From positions 3,658,001 to 3,722,000 of the forward strand of contig NZ_CP055481.1 in NCBI RefSeq assembly GCF_013705725.1: DNA of 64,000 bases, written 5' to 3'. Origin of the DNA: Klebsiella sp. RHBSTW-00484 (GTDB lineage: Bacteria > Pseudomonadota > Gammaproteobacteria > Enterobacterales > Enterobacteriaceae). Of this stretch, positions 1 to 11,418 are shown one piece after another. The position numbers and the translations under genes are program-made. Below the pieces are notes generated by a model that saw nothing but the letters and a program-made list of their open reading frames with translations, made no database searches and was not told the origin of the DNA. The first letter of the stretch is position 1. Each line of letters starts with the position of its first letter.

Positions 1-1188
1 CTGACCGCGACGCCGATTCCGCGTACCCTGAATATGGCGATGAGCGGGATGCGCGATCTGTCGATCATTGCCACGCCGCCGGCCCGCCGTCTGGCGGTCA
101 AAACCTTTGTGCGCGAATATGATGCTCTGGTGGTGCGTGAGGCTATCCTGCGCGAAGTGCTGCGCGGCGGCCAGGTTTACTATCTCTTTAATGATGTCGA
201 AAACATCCAGAAAGCGGCAGACAAGCTGGCAGAGCTGGTACCGGAAGCACGTATCGCCATCGGCCACGGGCAGATGCGCGAGCGCGAGCTGGAGCGAGTG
301 ATGAATGATTTCCACCACCAGCGCTTTAACGTGCTGGTGTGCACCACCATCATCGAAACCGGGATCGACATTCCCACCGCCAACACCATTATTATCGAAC
401 GCGCCGACCACTTTGGTCTGGCGCAGTTGCACCAGCTGCGCGGTCGCGTTGGTCGTTCGCACCATCAGGCCTATGCCTGGCTGCTGACGCCGCATCCAAA
501 AGCGATGACCACCGATGCGCAAAAACGCCTTGAGGCTATCGCGTCGCTGGAAGATCTCGGCGCCGGGTTTGCGCTGGCGACCCATGACCTCGAAATTCGC
601 GGCGCGGGTGAACTGCTGGGCGAAGATCAGAGCGGTTCGATGGAAACCATCGGCTTCTCGCTGTATATGGAGCTGCTGGAAAACGCCGTCGATGCGCTGA
701 AAGCCGGGCGCGAACCCTCTCTGGAAGATCTCACCAGCCAGCAGACGGAAGTTGAGTTACGGATGCCGTCACTGCTGCCGGACGACTTTATCCCGGACGT
801 GAATACTCGCCTGTCGTTCTACAAGCGCATTGCCAGCGCGAAAAATGAAAACGAGCTGGAGGAGATCAAGGTTGAGCTTATCGATCGCTTCGGCCAACTG
901 CCGGATCTGGCAAGAAACCTGCTCGATATTGCCCGTTTACGCCAGCAGGCGCAGAAGCTAGGGATCCGCAAACTGGAGAGCAACGAGAAAGGCGGCACCG
1001 TTGAGTTTAACGAGAAGAATCACGTTAACCCCATGTGGCTAATTGGCTTATTGCAGAAACAGCCTCAGCACTATCGACTTGATGGCCCGACGCGTCTGAA
1101 GTTTATGCAGGACCTTGCCGAGCGTAAAACGCGGATGGACTGGGTGCGTCAGTTTATGCGTCAACTGGAAGAAAACGCCACCGCTTAG
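1..1188 (+). CDS. mfd: Transcription-repair coupling factor Mfd, C-terminal part
   Basis: Partial gene: the reading frame is open from base 1 and starts outside the window. Mfd is an ATP-dependent DNA translocase that removes RNA polymerase stalled at lesions and recruits UvrA. Seen here are the second RecA-like helicase lobe, entering at the TATPIPRTL motif (codons 2-10 of the window), with the later ETGIDIP, QLHQLRGRVGRS and GAGELLGEDQSG motifs typical of the Mfd/RecG translocation module. The C-terminal D7 domain (roughly the last 150 residues) follows. About 395 of the usual roughly 1150 residues are present. It ends 165 bases before ldtC on the same strand. Confidence 0.97.
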   Translation: MTATPIPRTLNMAMSGMRDLSIIATPPARRLAVKTFVREYDALVVREAILREVLRGGQVYYLFNDVENIQKAADKLAELVPEARIAIGHGQMRERELERVMNDFHHQRFNVLVCTTIIETGIDIPTANTIIIERADHFGLAQLHQLRGRVGRSHHQAYAWLLTPHPKAMTTDAQKRLEAIASLEDLGAGFALATHDLEIRGAGELLGEDQSGSMETIGFSLYMELLENAVDALKAGREPSLEDLTSQQTEVELRMPSLLPDDFIPDVNTRLSFYKRIASAKNENELEEIKVELIDRFGQLPDLARNLLDIARLRQQAQKLGIRKLESNEKGGTVEFNEKNHVNPMWLIGLLQKQPQHYRLDGPTRLKFMQDLAERKTRMDWVRQFMRQLEENATA

Positions 1189-1196
1189 CGGTATTC

Positions 1197-1222
1197 GGGA
1201 TACGGCCTGGACGCCGTATCCC
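1197..1222 (+). terminator. Hairpin after mfd, possible terminator
   Basis: A perfect 10-bp stem (GGGATACGGC / GCCGTATCCC, loop CTGGAC) begins 8 bases after the mfd stop codon. No T-run follows, so it may only stabilise the mRNA 3' end. Confidence 0.45.
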
Positions 1223-1353
1223 GGCCCTCCAACATGCTCTGCAAAATTTACAAACATTTTGCAATCCCTCTGCACTTCCCAACACTCGCTACGCCATAAT
1301 GCGCAAGACTTTACGTATAAAAATAACCACTTACATTATATGGAATTAGCGTG

Positions 1354-2313
1354 ATGAAAAGCTTTTCGCGTATTTCAATTTGGTTGGGGATGATTGCCAT
1401 CGCCGCCGCGCTGGCGCTACCCGCCCGCGCCAATACCTGGCCGCTGCCACCTCCGGGCAGCCGGCTGGTTGGGCAAAATCAGTTTCACGTCGTCGAAAAT
1501 AACGGCGGTTCCCTGGAAGCCATTGCCAAAAAGTACAATGTCGGTTTTCTGGCGCTGCTACAGGCGAATCCTGGCGTTGATCCTTACGTTCCGCGAGCGG
1601 GCAGCGTGCTGACGATTCCGCTACAAACCCTGTTACCTGAAGCGCCGCGCGAAGGGTTAGTCCTTAACCTTGCCGAGCTGCGCCTCTACTACTATCCGCC
1701 GGGTAAAAGCGAGGTCACCGTCTATCCTATCGGCATTGGTCAGTTGGGCGGCGATACCATTACGCCAACGATGGTCACTACCGTTTCCGACAAGCGCGCA
1801 AACCCGACCTGGACGCCGACGGCCAATATTCGCGCCCGCTATAAAGCAATGGGCATTGACCTGCCCGCCGTCATGCCTGCCGGGCCAGATAACCCGATGG
1901 GCCACCACGCCATTCGTCTGGCAGCCTACGGCGGCGTCTATCTGCTTCATGGTACTAACGCGGATTTCGGCATCGGTATGCGCGTCAGCTCCGGCTGCAT
2001 CCGCCTGCGCGATGACGATATCAAAACGTTGTATAGCAAGATAACGCCGGGCACTAAGGTCACCATTATCAATACGCCGATTAAAGCCTCTGTCGAGCCG
2101 AACGGTACACGTCTGGTTGAAATTCACCAGCCGCTGTCCAAACACATTGATGACGATCCGCAGACCCTGCCTATTACGCTTAACGACAGCATGCAGGCCT
2201 TTAAGCAGACCCAGTTAACCGATGAGGATGTTATGGAGCGCGCAATGACGCTGCGTTCAGGTATGCCGGTTGACGTGACGCGTCACCATGGTGGCAGCAC
2301 GCAGTCGCTATAG
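1354..2313 (+). CDS. ldtC: L,D-transpeptidase LdtC (YcfS)
   Basis: Periplasmic L,D-transpeptidase of the group that attaches Braun lipoprotein to peptidoglycan meso-DAP. The N-terminus has a Sec signal ending in the ALPARA region. A LysM-like segment follows (HVVENNGGSLEAIAKKYNVG), then a YkuD catalytic domain with the signature HGTNADFGIGMRVSSGCIRL, whose SxGC cysteine is the nucleophile. Length and sequence match E. coli YcfS, which also lies next to mfd. ATG at 1354 was chosen; an in-frame GTG at 1351 is equally close to the weak GGA ribosome site. Confidence 0.95.
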   Translation: MKSFSRISIWLGMIAIAAALALPARANTWPLPPPGSRLVGQNQFHVVENNGGSLEAIAKKYNVGFLALLQANPGVDPYVPRAGSVLTIPLQTLLPEAPREGLVLNLAELRLYYYPPGKSEVTVYPIGIGQLGGDTITPTMVTTVSDKRANPTWTPTANIRARYKAMGIDLPAVMPAGPDNPMGHHAIRLAAYGGVYLLHGTNADFGIGMRVSSGCIRLRDDDIKTLYSKITPGTKVTIINTPIKASVEPNGTRLVEIHQPLSKHIDDDPQTLPITLNDSMQAFKQTQLTDEDVMERAMTLRSGMPVDVTRHHGGSTQSL

Positions 2314-2331
2314 CCTCCTGAAAGCAGATAT

Positions 2332-2370
2332 AAAAAAACCGCCTGACACAAACGTGCTGGCGGTTTTTTT
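2332..2370 (+). terminator. Rho-independent terminator between ldtC and bhsA
   Basis: AAAAAAACCGCC and GGCGGTTTTTTT form a stem with A-runs and T-runs on both sides. It lies 18 bases after the ldtC stop and downstream of the convergent bhsA, so it can serve both strands. Confidence 0.85.
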
Positions 2371-2467
2371 GTAGCAATAATCAAACAGGGTACAACATAT
2401 TTCTTGCTAACGCGGGCTGCTGAAGGGGTCAGGTCCGCGTTTTGTCAGTGGCATGACAGGGTACAAA

Positions 2468-2725
2468 TTATTTGTAGATAACCGCAGTCCCGTGAAGGGT
2501 GTTAGGACCGGTTACCGAAGTAATACGATAAGAGCTTGCGCCCATTTCTTCAGCCTTTTGCGCCAGCTGATCTTCCAGAGAACCCAGGTTGGTCCCGGCG
2601 GAAGCGGAAACGGTGCCAATTTTATGCTGGCCTGCCGGAGTTGACTGAACCTCAACAGCGGCAAAGCTTGCGAAAGAGAGCGAACTAAGAACAGCGGCGA
2701 TGGCCAATGTTTTAACGTTTTTCAT
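2468..2725 (-). CDS. bhsA: Multiple stress resistance outer-membrane protein BhsA
   Basis: Small YhcN/BhsA-family periplasmic or outer-membrane protein (85 residues). In E. coli BhsA (YcfR) affects copper permeability, biofilm formation and resistance to acid, oxidative and chlorine stress. A signal peptide of about 22 residues ends at SFASFA, followed by the family domain that closes with TVTGPNTLHGTAVIYK-like residues (here SVTGPNTLHGTAVIYK). It is divergent from comR, as in E. coli, where ComR represses this gene and copper relieves the repression. Confidence 0.95.
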   Translation of the reverse strand: MKNVKTLAIAAVLSSLSFASFAAVEVQSTPAGQHKIGTVSASAGTNLGSLEDQLAQKAEEMGASSYRITSVTGPNTLHGTAVIYK

Positions 2726-2974
2726 GATTATTATACCTATGCAGATGAATGTTTTTGTAGGGTCGAACGAATTAACTTAACGATCGATAGGTAAATAATA
2801 ATGTGATCCACGTCACACGTCAAACCATTTTTATAACGACCATATAACTATTTATAAAAAACTTAAAATTCATACATATATGAATTATTTATTTTTAGAG
2901 CAACATCACTGGCAGCTCACGACGTTTATTTTTATAATGCCCTTTCAACAAACCAACACAGGTACAACGGCACC
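2726..2974. promoter_or_regulatory. bhsA-comR divergent promoter region
   Basis: 249 bases between divergent genes, AT-rich in the comR half, with no ORF. A dyad-like GTGATCCACGTCACAC at about 2801-2816 lies about 80 bases upstream of bhsA and could be part of a regulator site. The ComR operator cannot be assigned from sequence alone. Confidence 0.5.
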
Positions 2975-3610
2975 ATGACAACTGACGTTCAAGGTTGCGT
3001 AAAAAAAAGCCGTGGCCGACCTAAAGTGTTCGACAGGGACGCGGCGCTGGATAAGGCCATGACACTCTTCTGGCAGCACGGCTATGAAGCCACCTCTCTT
3101 GCAGATCTGGTGGAGGCGACGGGCGCAAAAGCGCCAACGCTCTACGCAGAATTCGTGAATAAAGAGGGGTTGTTTCGCGCAGTGCTGGATCGCTACATCT
3201 CTCGCTTTGCCGCCAAACACGAAGCATTGCTGTTTGATGAGGGTAAAACCGTCGATCAGGCATTGCGCGATTACTTCACCGCTGTCGCCACCTGCTTTAC
3301 CAGCAAAGAAACGCCCGCAGGCTGCTTTATGGTCAACGCCTCTGCAGCGCTGGCGGCCTCGTCTACCGATATCGCCAATACGCTTAAATCGCGGCATGCC
3401 ATGCAGGAACAGGCATTGACGCAATTTCTACAGCAGCGGCAGCTACGCGGGGAACTTCCGTCTGACGGCGACGTGAGCCAATTGGCGCAGTTCTTAAGCT
3501 GCGTATTGCAGGGCATGTCAATCAGCGCCCGCGAAGGTGCAGATTTCACTAAAATCATGCAAATTGCCGAGACCACGTTGCGTCTTTGGCCGCAGGTTCT
3601 TCAGCACTAA
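2975..3610 (+). CDS. comR: TetR-family copper-responsive repressor ComR
   Basis: TetR/AcrR-type regulator of 211 residues, close to E. coli ComR (YcfQ). The N-terminal DNA-binding domain begins at SRGRPKVFDRDAAL and contains the helix-turn-helix around YEATSLADLVEATGAKAPTLYAEF (about residues 37-60). The C-terminal half is the ligand-binding and dimerisation domain of the TetR_C family and contains two cysteines near residues 109 and 117. It likely represses the divergent bhsA. Confidence 0.93.
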   Translation: MTTDVQGCVKKSRGRPKVFDRDAALDKAMTLFWQHGYEATSLADLVEATGAKAPTLYAEFVNKEGLFRAVLDRYISRFAAKHEALLFDEGKTVDQALRDYFTAVATCFTSKETPAGCFMVNASAALAASSTDIANTLKSRHAMQEQALTQFLQQRQLRGELPSDGDVSQLAQFLSCVLQGMSISAREGADFTKIMQIAETTLRLWPQVLQH

Positions 3611-3708
3611 ACCTCTCTTTGACCGATGGCTCCTCCGTCGGTCACCTCCTGTTTTACCCACACATTAAGTAATACTTTCAATAGGTTATTTGCACATTTC
3701 ACGTGAAT

Positions 3709-3727
3709 GATATTGATAACAATAATC
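3709..3727 (+). promoter_or_regulatory. Fur box upstream of iutA
   Basis: GATATTGATAACAATAATC closely matches the 19-bp Fur consensus GATAATGATAATCATTATC. It lies 115 bases upstream of the iutA start, as expected for an iron-repressed receptor. Confidence 0.8.
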
Positions 3728-3841
3728 AATACGGGCAAACTCCAGCCTTAAACATTTCTGTTTATTTCACCTTGTAACAACCGGTGCGCCCGTACCGGAA
3801 AACTAAAACAACGATATCGTAAACTCATAAAAGGAATGAGC

Positions 3842-6019
3842 ATGAAAACGCGTCTCTGGGTGCTTAACCCACTGCTGCTGGCAACCGCCCTCCCCGCCTG
3901 GGCCGCTGATGACAACATGATCGTCAGCGCCAACCGTACACACCGTACCGTCGCTGAAATGGCCCAGACCACCTGGGTTATCGAAGGCCAGGAAATTGAA
4001 CAACAGGTTCAGGGCGGTAAAGAGTTCAAAGACGTACTGGCGCAGCTGATCCCCGGCATCGACGTCAGCAGCCAGGGACGTACTAACTACGGCATGAATA
4101 TGCGCGGTCGCGCGATCGTGGTGCTGATTGACGGCGTTCGCCTTAACTCTTCCCGTACCGACAGCCGTCAGCTCGACTCTATCGATCCTTTCAACATTGA
4201 GCACATCGAGGTGATCTCCGGGGCAACATCGCTGTACGGCGGCGGCAGTACCGGCGGTCTTATCAATATCGTCACCAAAAAGGGCCAACAGGAGCGCCAG
4301 GTCGATCTGGAGCTGGGCGGTAAAACCGGCTTTGCTAATAGCAACGATCATGATGAGCGCATCGCGGCGGCGGTGAGTGGTGGAACCGACCACGCATCTG
4401 GCCGCTTGTCCGTAGCCTATCAACACTTTGGCGGCTGGTATGACGGCAACAACGATGCGCTGATCCTCGATAATACCCAGACCGGGCTTCAGCACTCGGA
4501 TCGCCTGGACGTGATGGGAACGGGAACCATCGAAATTGACAATAACCGTCAGCTCCAGCTGGTCACGCAATACTATAAAAGTCAGGGGGACGACTACGGA
4601 CTGTATCTGGGGAAAAATATGTCGGCGGTGACCGGCGACGGTAAAGCCTTCACCACTGACGGGCTTAATTCCGACCGCGTCCCCGGCACCGAACGCCACT
4701 TGATTAGCTTGCAGTACTCAGATGCTGACTTCTTTGGTCAGAACCTGGTCAGCCAAATCTACTATCGTGATGAATCCCTGACCTTTTACCCCTTCCCTAC
4801 GCTGAGTAAAGGCCAGGTCAGCAGCTTCTCTTCCTCAAAGCAGGATACCGATCAATATGGCGCGAAGATAACCCTGAATAGCCAGCCGCTGGACGGCTGG
4901 GATCTGACCTGGGGGCTGGATGCCGATCACGAAACATTCAACGCCAACCAGATGTTCTTCGACCTGGGGCAATCGATGCCTTCCGGCGGCCTGAACAATC
5001 AGTCGATTTATACTACCGGTCGTTATCCGAGCTACAGCATTACCAACCTGGCACCTTTCCTGCAGTCCAGCTATGACCTGAACGATATCTTCACGATTAG
5101 CGGCGGTGTGCGCTACCAGTGGACGGAAAATAAGGTCGATGATTTTGTCGGCTACGCCCAGCAGCAGGATGTCGCCAACGGCAAAGTCAGCTCGGCGGAT
5201 GCGATTCCGGGTGGTAAAACCGATTACGACAACTTCTTATTTAACGCCGGGATTGTTGCCCACCTTACCGACCGTCAGCAAACCTGGTTTAACTTCACCC
5301 AGGGCGTTGAGCTGCCGGATCCGGGCAAATATTACGGCATTGGCAAATATGGCGCAGCGGTTAACGGTCATCTGCCTCTGCTTTCAAGCGTTAACGTTGG
5401 CGATTCGCCATTGCAGGGAATTAAAGTCAACTCTTACGAGCTCGGCTGGCGCTACACCGGTGATAATCTACGTACTCAGTTGGCGGCTTACTACTCCACT
5501 TCGGATAAGACCATCGTCGTTAACCGTACCGATATGACTATCGACGTCGAGTCTGACAAACGCCGTATTTATGGACTTGAGGGAGCGGTGGACTACTTCT
5601 TCCCTGATAGCGACTGGAGCGCCGGAGCTAACTTTAACGTACTGAAATCTCAGGTTAAGAGTGACGGCAGCTGGAAAAAATGGGATGTTACGCTCGCGTC
5701 ACCTTCAAAAGCCACCGCCTGGGTTGGCTGGGCGCCGGAGCCATGGTCGCTGCGGGTACAAAGCCAACAGGTATTTGATATCAGCGATGCCAGCGGCAAT
5801 AAACTCGATGGCTATAACACCATGGACTTTATCGGCAGCTACGCGCTTCCTCTCGGCAAGCTAACCTTCAGCATCGAAAACCTGCTCAATGAAGACTATG
5901 TCACCATCTGGGGCCAGCGCGCACCGCTGCTTTACAGCCCAACCTACGGCAGCAGCTCTTTATATGAGTACAAAGGTCGCGGTCGCACCTTTGGCCTGAA
6001 CTACGCTCTGAGCTTCTGA
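3842..6019 (+). CDS. iutA: TonB-dependent ferric aerobactin receptor, IutA type
   Basis: Outer-membrane receptor of 725 residues, strongly similar along its whole length to IutA of aerobactin plasmids (for example TNYGMNMRGR, DGVRLNSSRTDSRQLDSIDP and ATSLYGGGSTGGLINIVTKK-type plug motifs). The signal peptide ends at AWA (residue 21), a TonB box follows near NMIVSA, then the plug and a 22-strand barrel ending in aromatic F. ATG 3842 was chosen over 3836 because the AAGGA ribosome site at 3831-3835 has correct spacing only to 3842. No iucABCD genes are nearby, so it would import aerobactin-like xenosiderophores made elsewhere. The Fur box upstream implies iron control. Confidence 0.9.
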   Translation: MKTRLWVLNPLLLATALPAWAADDNMIVSANRTHRTVAEMAQTTWVIEGQEIEQQVQGGKEFKDVLAQLIPGIDVSSQGRTNYGMNMRGRAIVVLIDGVRLNSSRTDSRQLDSIDPFNIEHIEVISGATSLYGGGSTGGLINIVTKKGQQERQVDLELGGKTGFANSNDHDERIAAAVSGGTDHASGRLSVAYQHFGGWYDGNNDALILDNTQTGLQHSDRLDVMGTGTIEIDNNRQLQLVTQYYKSQGDDYGLYLGKNMSAVTGDGKAFTTDGLNSDRVPGTERHLISLQYSDADFFGQNLVSQIYYRDESLTFYPFPTLSKGQVSSFSSSKQDTDQYGAKITLNSQPLDGWDLTWGLDADHETFNANQMFFDLGQSMPSGGLNNQSIYTTGRYPSYSITNLAPFLQSSYDLNDIFTISGGVRYQWTENKVDDFVGYAQQQDVANGKVSSADAIPGGKTDYDNFLFNAGIVAHLTDRQQTWFNFTQGVELPDPGKYYGIGKYGAAVNGHLPLLSSVNVGDSPLQGIKVNSYELGWRYTGDNLRTQLAAYYSTSDKTIVVNRTDMTIDVESDKRRIYGLEGAVDYFFPDSDWSAGANFNVLKSQVKSDGSWKKWDVTLASPSKATAWVGWAPEPWSLRVQSQQVFDISDASGNKLDGYNTMDFIGSYALPLGKLTFSIENLLNEDYVTIWGQRAPLLYSPTYGSSSLYEYKGRGRTFGLNYALSF

Positions 6020-6025
6020 TAAAAA

Positions 6026-6046
6026 AGCCCCTCAGACTGAGGGGCT
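6026..6046. terminator. Hairpin between convergent iutA and ycfJ
   Basis: AGCCCCTC and GAGGGGCT form an 8-bp stem just after iutA. An A-run precedes it, which gives a T-run on the minus strand, so it best fits as the ycfJ terminator and possibly serves both genes. Confidence 0.6.
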
Positions 6047-6066
6047 AATAGAAATAAACATCTTTT

Positions 6067-6606
6067 TTACGCTTTATTAGTCAGAATCAGTTGGCCGTTA
6101 CCGTCCAGCGGAATTTGCGTCCCGGGGTCGCGATCCATGCGGATTTTACCCTGCTGGTCGCCGATTTTATAAGTGACGTCATAACCGAGCATTTTTTCCG
6201 ATTTGTCGTACACCGTTTTACAGCGCTGCTGGGTAGTGGTGTAGGTATCCCCTTCCTGCATCGATCCCTGTATCTGGTTACCGGCGTAGCCGCCGCCCAG
6301 CGCACCGACCACGGTAGCAACATCACGACCGCGTCCGCCGCCAAACTGATGGCCAATAACGCCACCGGCGACTGCACCTAATACGGAACCCGCGATACGG
6401 TTTTCATCCTGCACCGGGCGACGATGAGTCACGGTGACGTTTCGGCACTCCTGGCGTGGCGTTTTAACACTCTCTTTTATCGGCGTACTGGACACCACCT
6501 GCGCGTATTGCGGGCCACGATCTAACACGTTAAGACCGGCAACGGCTGCAACGCCCAGCGCGGCGGCCACGCCAATCCCTATACCCGCCAACATCGATTT
6601 ATTCAC
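6067..6606 (-). CDS. ycfJ: YcfJ, glycine-zipper envelope protein
   Basis: 179-residue protein nearly identical to E. coli YcfJ. It has one N-terminal hydrophobic segment (ML.GIGIGVAAALGVAAVAG) and a glycine-zipper region of the Rick_17kDa_Anti family (SVLGAVAGGVIGHQFGGG... ALGGGYAGNQIQGS), so it is probably envelope-associated. E. coli YcfJ has been linked to biofilm formation. The start is GTG at 6606, preceded by a strong GGAGGAG ribosome site and giving the family length. The ATG at 6666 would add 20 unrelated residues. Confidence 0.92.
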   Translation of the reverse strand: MNKSMLAGIGIGVAAALGVAAVAGLNVLDRGPQYAQVVSSTPIKESVKTPRQECRNVTVTHRRPVQDENRIAGSVLGAVAGGVIGHQFGGGRGRDVATVVGALGGGYAGNQIQGSMQEGDTYTTTQQRCKTVYDKSEKMLGYDVTYKIGDQQGKIRMDRDPGTQIPLDGNGQLILTNKA

Positions 6607-6772
6607 GGGAGCTCCTCCTTCGTTGCTATTGCCTGTAATTCTGCGATCTGGACACAGGGCTTGCAAATAAGAAGCGGATTAAAAACACAGGAAAATAGCA
6701 GGATTCAGAGGAATCCGAGAAGGTTTAGGGGATAAGGCAGAAGGATATTCTGGAATTGAGCTATAGATACAC

Positions 6773-6804
6773 CGGGCGGCAAAACCATCAGATTCTGCCG
6801 CCCG
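6773..6804 (-). terminator. Hairpin downstream of ndh
   Basis: CGGGCGGC and GCCGCCCG form an 8-bp GC stem 8 bases past the ndh stop on the minus strand. The T-run is absent, so this is a probable but weak terminator. Confidence 0.5.
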
Positions 6805-6811
6805 TCGGTCA

Positions 6812-8116
6812 TTAGTGCAGCTTCAGACGCGGACGAATAATACGGTTGATACGGCCAACCAGCATCATCAGGCCGGTTTTAAAATAGCCGTGCAGCGCAA
6901 TCTGGTGCATACGGTACAGAGAGATGTACACGAAACGCGCGATGCGTCCTTCGATCATCATAGAACCGCGCATCAGGTTGCCCATCAGGCTTCCGACGGT
7001 GGAGTAGTTAGAGAGCGATACCAGCGAACCGTGATCTTTATAGGTATAAGATTTCAGCGGTTTGCCTTTCATTTGCGCCAAAATGTTGTTCAGGGCGCAG
7101 CTCGCCATCTGGTGTGCAGCCTGGGCGCGCGGCGGCACAAAACCACCTTCCGGACGGGCGCAGGAAGCGCAGTCGCCGATTGCGTAGATGTCCTGATCGC
7201 GCGTGGTCTGCAGCGTCGGCTCAACCACCAGTTGGTTGATGCGGTTAGTTTCCAGACCACCAATCTCTTTCATAAAGTCCGGTGCTTTAATCCCTGCCGC
7301 CCAGACCATTAGATCAGCGTCAATAAATTCACCGTCTTTGGTGTGCAGACCGTTAGCATCGGCGCTGGTGACCATGGTTTTAGTCAACACGCGAACGCCA
7401 AGCTTGGTCAGCTCGCTGTGCGCAGCGCCAGAAATGCGCGGCGGCAGTGCAGGCAGAATGCGCTCCCCGGCTTCCACCAGCGTCACGTTCAGCGCTTCGT
7501 TAGTCAGTCCTTTATAACCGTAGCTGTGCAGCTGTTTTACCGCATTGTGCAGTTCAGCAGAAAGCTCCACGCCGGTCGCGCCGCCGCCGACGATGGCGAT
7601 ATTCACTTTGCCGTTCGCGCCAAGATTCGCAGAATACTTCAGGAACAGATCCAGCATTTCCTGGTGGAAACGGCGCGCCTGATGCGGGTTGTCGAGGAAA
7701 ATACAGTTCTCTTTTACGCCTGGTGTGTTGAAGTCGTTAGAAGTGCTTCCCAACGCCATGACCAGCGTGTCGTACGGCAGCTTGCGCTCGGCAACCAGCA
7801 GTTCGCCTTTTTCATTATGCACTTCAGCAAGGGTGATGGTTTTCGCTTCGCGGTTGAGATCCATCACCGATCCCAGTTGGAACTGGAAGCCGTGGTTGCG
7901 GGCATGAGCCAGGTAGCTCAGCGCATCTACACCTTCATCAAGTGAACCGGTTGCCACTTCATGCAGCAGCGGTTTCCACAGATGGCTATGATTGCGATCG
8001 ACCAGCGTTATTTTGGCTTTTTTATTACGACCTAGCTTTTTACCCAACTGAGTCGCCAGCTCCAGCCCGCCAGCCCCACCACCTACAATCACTATTTTTT
8101 TCATTGGTGTAGTCAC
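6812..8116 (-). CDS. ndh: NADH:quinone oxidoreductase II (non-proton-pumping)
   Basis: Type II NADH dehydrogenase of 434 residues, the E. coli Ndh length. It is a peripheral membrane flavoprotein that passes electrons from NADH to ubiquinone without pumping protons. It has two Rossmann motifs: an FAD-binding [14 protein letters not shown] near residue 12 and an NADH-binding [14 protein letters not shown] near residue 180. A YAIGDCA motif contacts FAD, and an amphipathic C-terminus carries [20 protein letters not shown] for membrane attachment. A consensus FNR site lies upstream, in keeping with known anaerobic repression. Confidence 0.97.
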   Translation of the reverse strand: MTTPMKKIVIVGGGAGGLELATQLGKKLGRNKKAKITLVDRNHSHLWKPLLHEVATGSLDEGVDALSYLAHARNHGFQFQLGSVMDLNREAKTITLAEVHNEKGELLVAERKLPYDTLVMALGSTSNDFNTPGVKENCIFLDNPHQARRFHQEMLDLFLKYSANLGANGKVNIAIVGGGATGVELSAELHNAVKQLHSYGYKGLTNEALNVTLVEAGERILPALPPRISGAAHSELTKLGVRVLTKTMVTSADANGLHTKDGEFIDADLMVWAAGIKAPDFMKEIGGLETNRINQLVVEPTLQTTRDQDIYAIGDCASCARPEGGFVPPRAQAAHQMASCALNNILAQMKGKPLKSYTYKDHGSLVSLSNYSTVGSLMGNLMRGSMMIEGRIARFVYISLYRMHQIALHGYFKTGLMMLVGRINRIIRPRLKLH

Positions 8117-8250
8117 ACAACCCCCTAAAATTATTAACCAATTGTTAATTAAAAGTTATAACAATAGCCTTTAATTAACAGCAGGTTACAGCAATGAAAC
8201 CATCTAACGAGATCGAGAATAACATGAACGGTGCATTGGTCATACCAAAA

Positions 8251-8264
8251 TTGATATGCATCAA
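8251..8264. promoter_or_regulatory. FNR binding site upstream of ndh
   Basis: TTGATATGCATCAA is an exact match to the FNR consensus TTGAT-N4-ATCAA. It lies 135-148 bases upstream of the ndh start. FNR represses ndh without oxygen in E. coli. Confidence 0.85.
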
Positions 8265-8307
8265 GTTTTACCGCATATTTTTTGAGCGCACAGTCGCATA
8301 ACTGGAT

Positions 8308-8340
8308 AAAAAAAGCCCGCGGTGTTTTCACACTGCGGGC
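8308..8340 (-). terminator. Terminator of the nagZ-ycfP operon
   Basis: On the minus strand GCCCGCAGTGT and ACACCGCGGGC form a stem followed by TTTTTTT, 11 bases after the ycfP stop. Confidence 0.88.
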
Positions 8341-8350
8341 TGGAGGAGGA

Positions 8351-8893
8351 TCAGCCGAGGGTTTTAAAGGCTTTTATTCGCTGAAGATGAGGAGAGATAT
8401 TTTTAAACTTGTGAGTCTGCTCTTCATCCCAGATGATCTCGTAGTAATGATGCAGCAAATCCGCCGAACGCTGGCTATTCAGCGCTTCGTCCTGACGCGA
8501 GAGCACTACCAGGCAACGATCGCGATTTTTTTCACGGAAGTTATTCACGCACTTAGTGGCGATATCCGCATACTCTTCCGGCCGGTCAATCTTGCCTTCC
8601 ATATTTTCATTGGGGAACAAATTTGGGTTCAGAATGGCCTGACGGATATCACAAAGAAAACCAATCCGTTCAGCCCAGAAACCGCCAAGGCCCACGCCGC
8701 AAATGAGCGGGCGATCGTCAGCACTCAGCTGTAGCATCTTGTCGACCTCTTTCAACAAATGCTGCATATCATGTTTGGGATGCCGCGTGCTGTAGCTAAT
8801 CAACCGGACGTCCGGGTCGATAAACTGTAGCTGAAGCACCTTCTCATGGTTACCGGGGCTGTTTGAGTCAAAACCATGTAAATAGATAATCAT
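8351..8893 (-). CDS. ycfP: YcfP, alpha/beta-hydrolase-like protein
   Basis: 180-residue UPF0227 protein nearly identical to E. coli YcfP, which has been implicated in cell-wall recycling by gene location next to nagZ. The fold is alpha/beta-hydrolase-like with an N-terminal [18 protein letters not shown]. The usual nucleophile elbow is replaced by [10 protein letters not shown], so the serine nucleophile seems to be missing and the catalytic activity is unknown. ATG 8893 gives the family length; an upstream ATG at 8914 adds 7 residues. nagZ ends 36 bases upstream. Confidence 0.93.
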   Translation of the reverse strand: MIIYLHGFDSNSPGNHEKVLQLQFIDPDVRLISYSTRHPKHDMQHLLKEVDKMLQLSADDRPLICGVGLGGFWAERIGFLCDIRQAILNPNLFPNENMEGKIDRPEEYADIATKCVNNFREKNRDRCLVVLSRQDEALNSQRSADLLHHYYEIIWDEEQTHKFKNISPHLQRIKAFKTLG

Positions 8894-8929
8894 CGCATCC
8901 TCACCAGACAACAACGCCTTTCAGGTTTA

Positions 8930-10770
<1,841 letters not shown>

Positions 10771-10790
<20 letters not shown>

Positions 10791-11406
10791 CTTTACCTGA
10801 CCAGATAATTTCGCCAGTTTGCACCAGCATCAGTTGCATTTTCAGCTCAGGCGAGTTGACGTTGCCGGTCGCGTTGGAATAGAGCACATACTGTGCGCCA
10901 ACGGTACGGGCAATGCCCATCGCCTTACTGCGGCTGCCGAGGCTATCCTGTGGCGACAGGCCAAGCTGCTGTTTGGCGACGCCGAGCTGCTGCTGCGATA
11001 CGAGGGTAAATTTACCGTTACCCGCCAGCGCGTTGTGTAATGCGGTTGTCGCCTCAGCGGCGTTCAACGTGCCGTTGGTGCGGTTGTTTACGCTATCAAT
11101 CAGCAGAATACTACCTGCTGTCACGCCGCCCGCTTGCAGCATTTGTCCAACCATCGGCTGCACTGCGCTGCTCCAGTCATAATGACGCACGCGCGGGGCC
11201 GGCTGCGCTGGCTCCTCGCCATGTTCAATTGGGCCTGGCTGCGTAGGTATCACAGGAATACTTGGCACAGTCGGCTGCGGCTGAACAGGTTGCTGCGGTT
11301 TTGGCTGTGCTTCCTCAACGGGAGCCGGCTGCTGACCTGGCCCTACGCACCCGGCAAGGAATATCGCCAGTGCGGTAACAAGTGCATAGCGACACATTTT
11401 AATCAT
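10771..11406 (-). CDS. lpoB: Penicillin-binding protein activator LpoB
   Basis: Outer-membrane lipoprotein of 211 residues that reaches through the periplasm to activate PBP1b. The lipobox LAGC has its cysteine at residue 20. A long proline/glutamine-rich linker (about residues 25-65) precedes the globular TolB-N-like domain, which contains [18 protein letters not shown] and ends at [13 protein letters not shown]. The start codon matches the E. coli one. ycfL lies 12 bases upstream. Confidence 0.96.
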
Positions 11407-11418
11407 TACGATGACCTC

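Noticed and set aside
3803..4699. 298-codon open frame antisense to the start of iutA
   Set aside because: Shadow of the iutA codon pattern. It would run through the iutA promoter and shows no recognisable domain.
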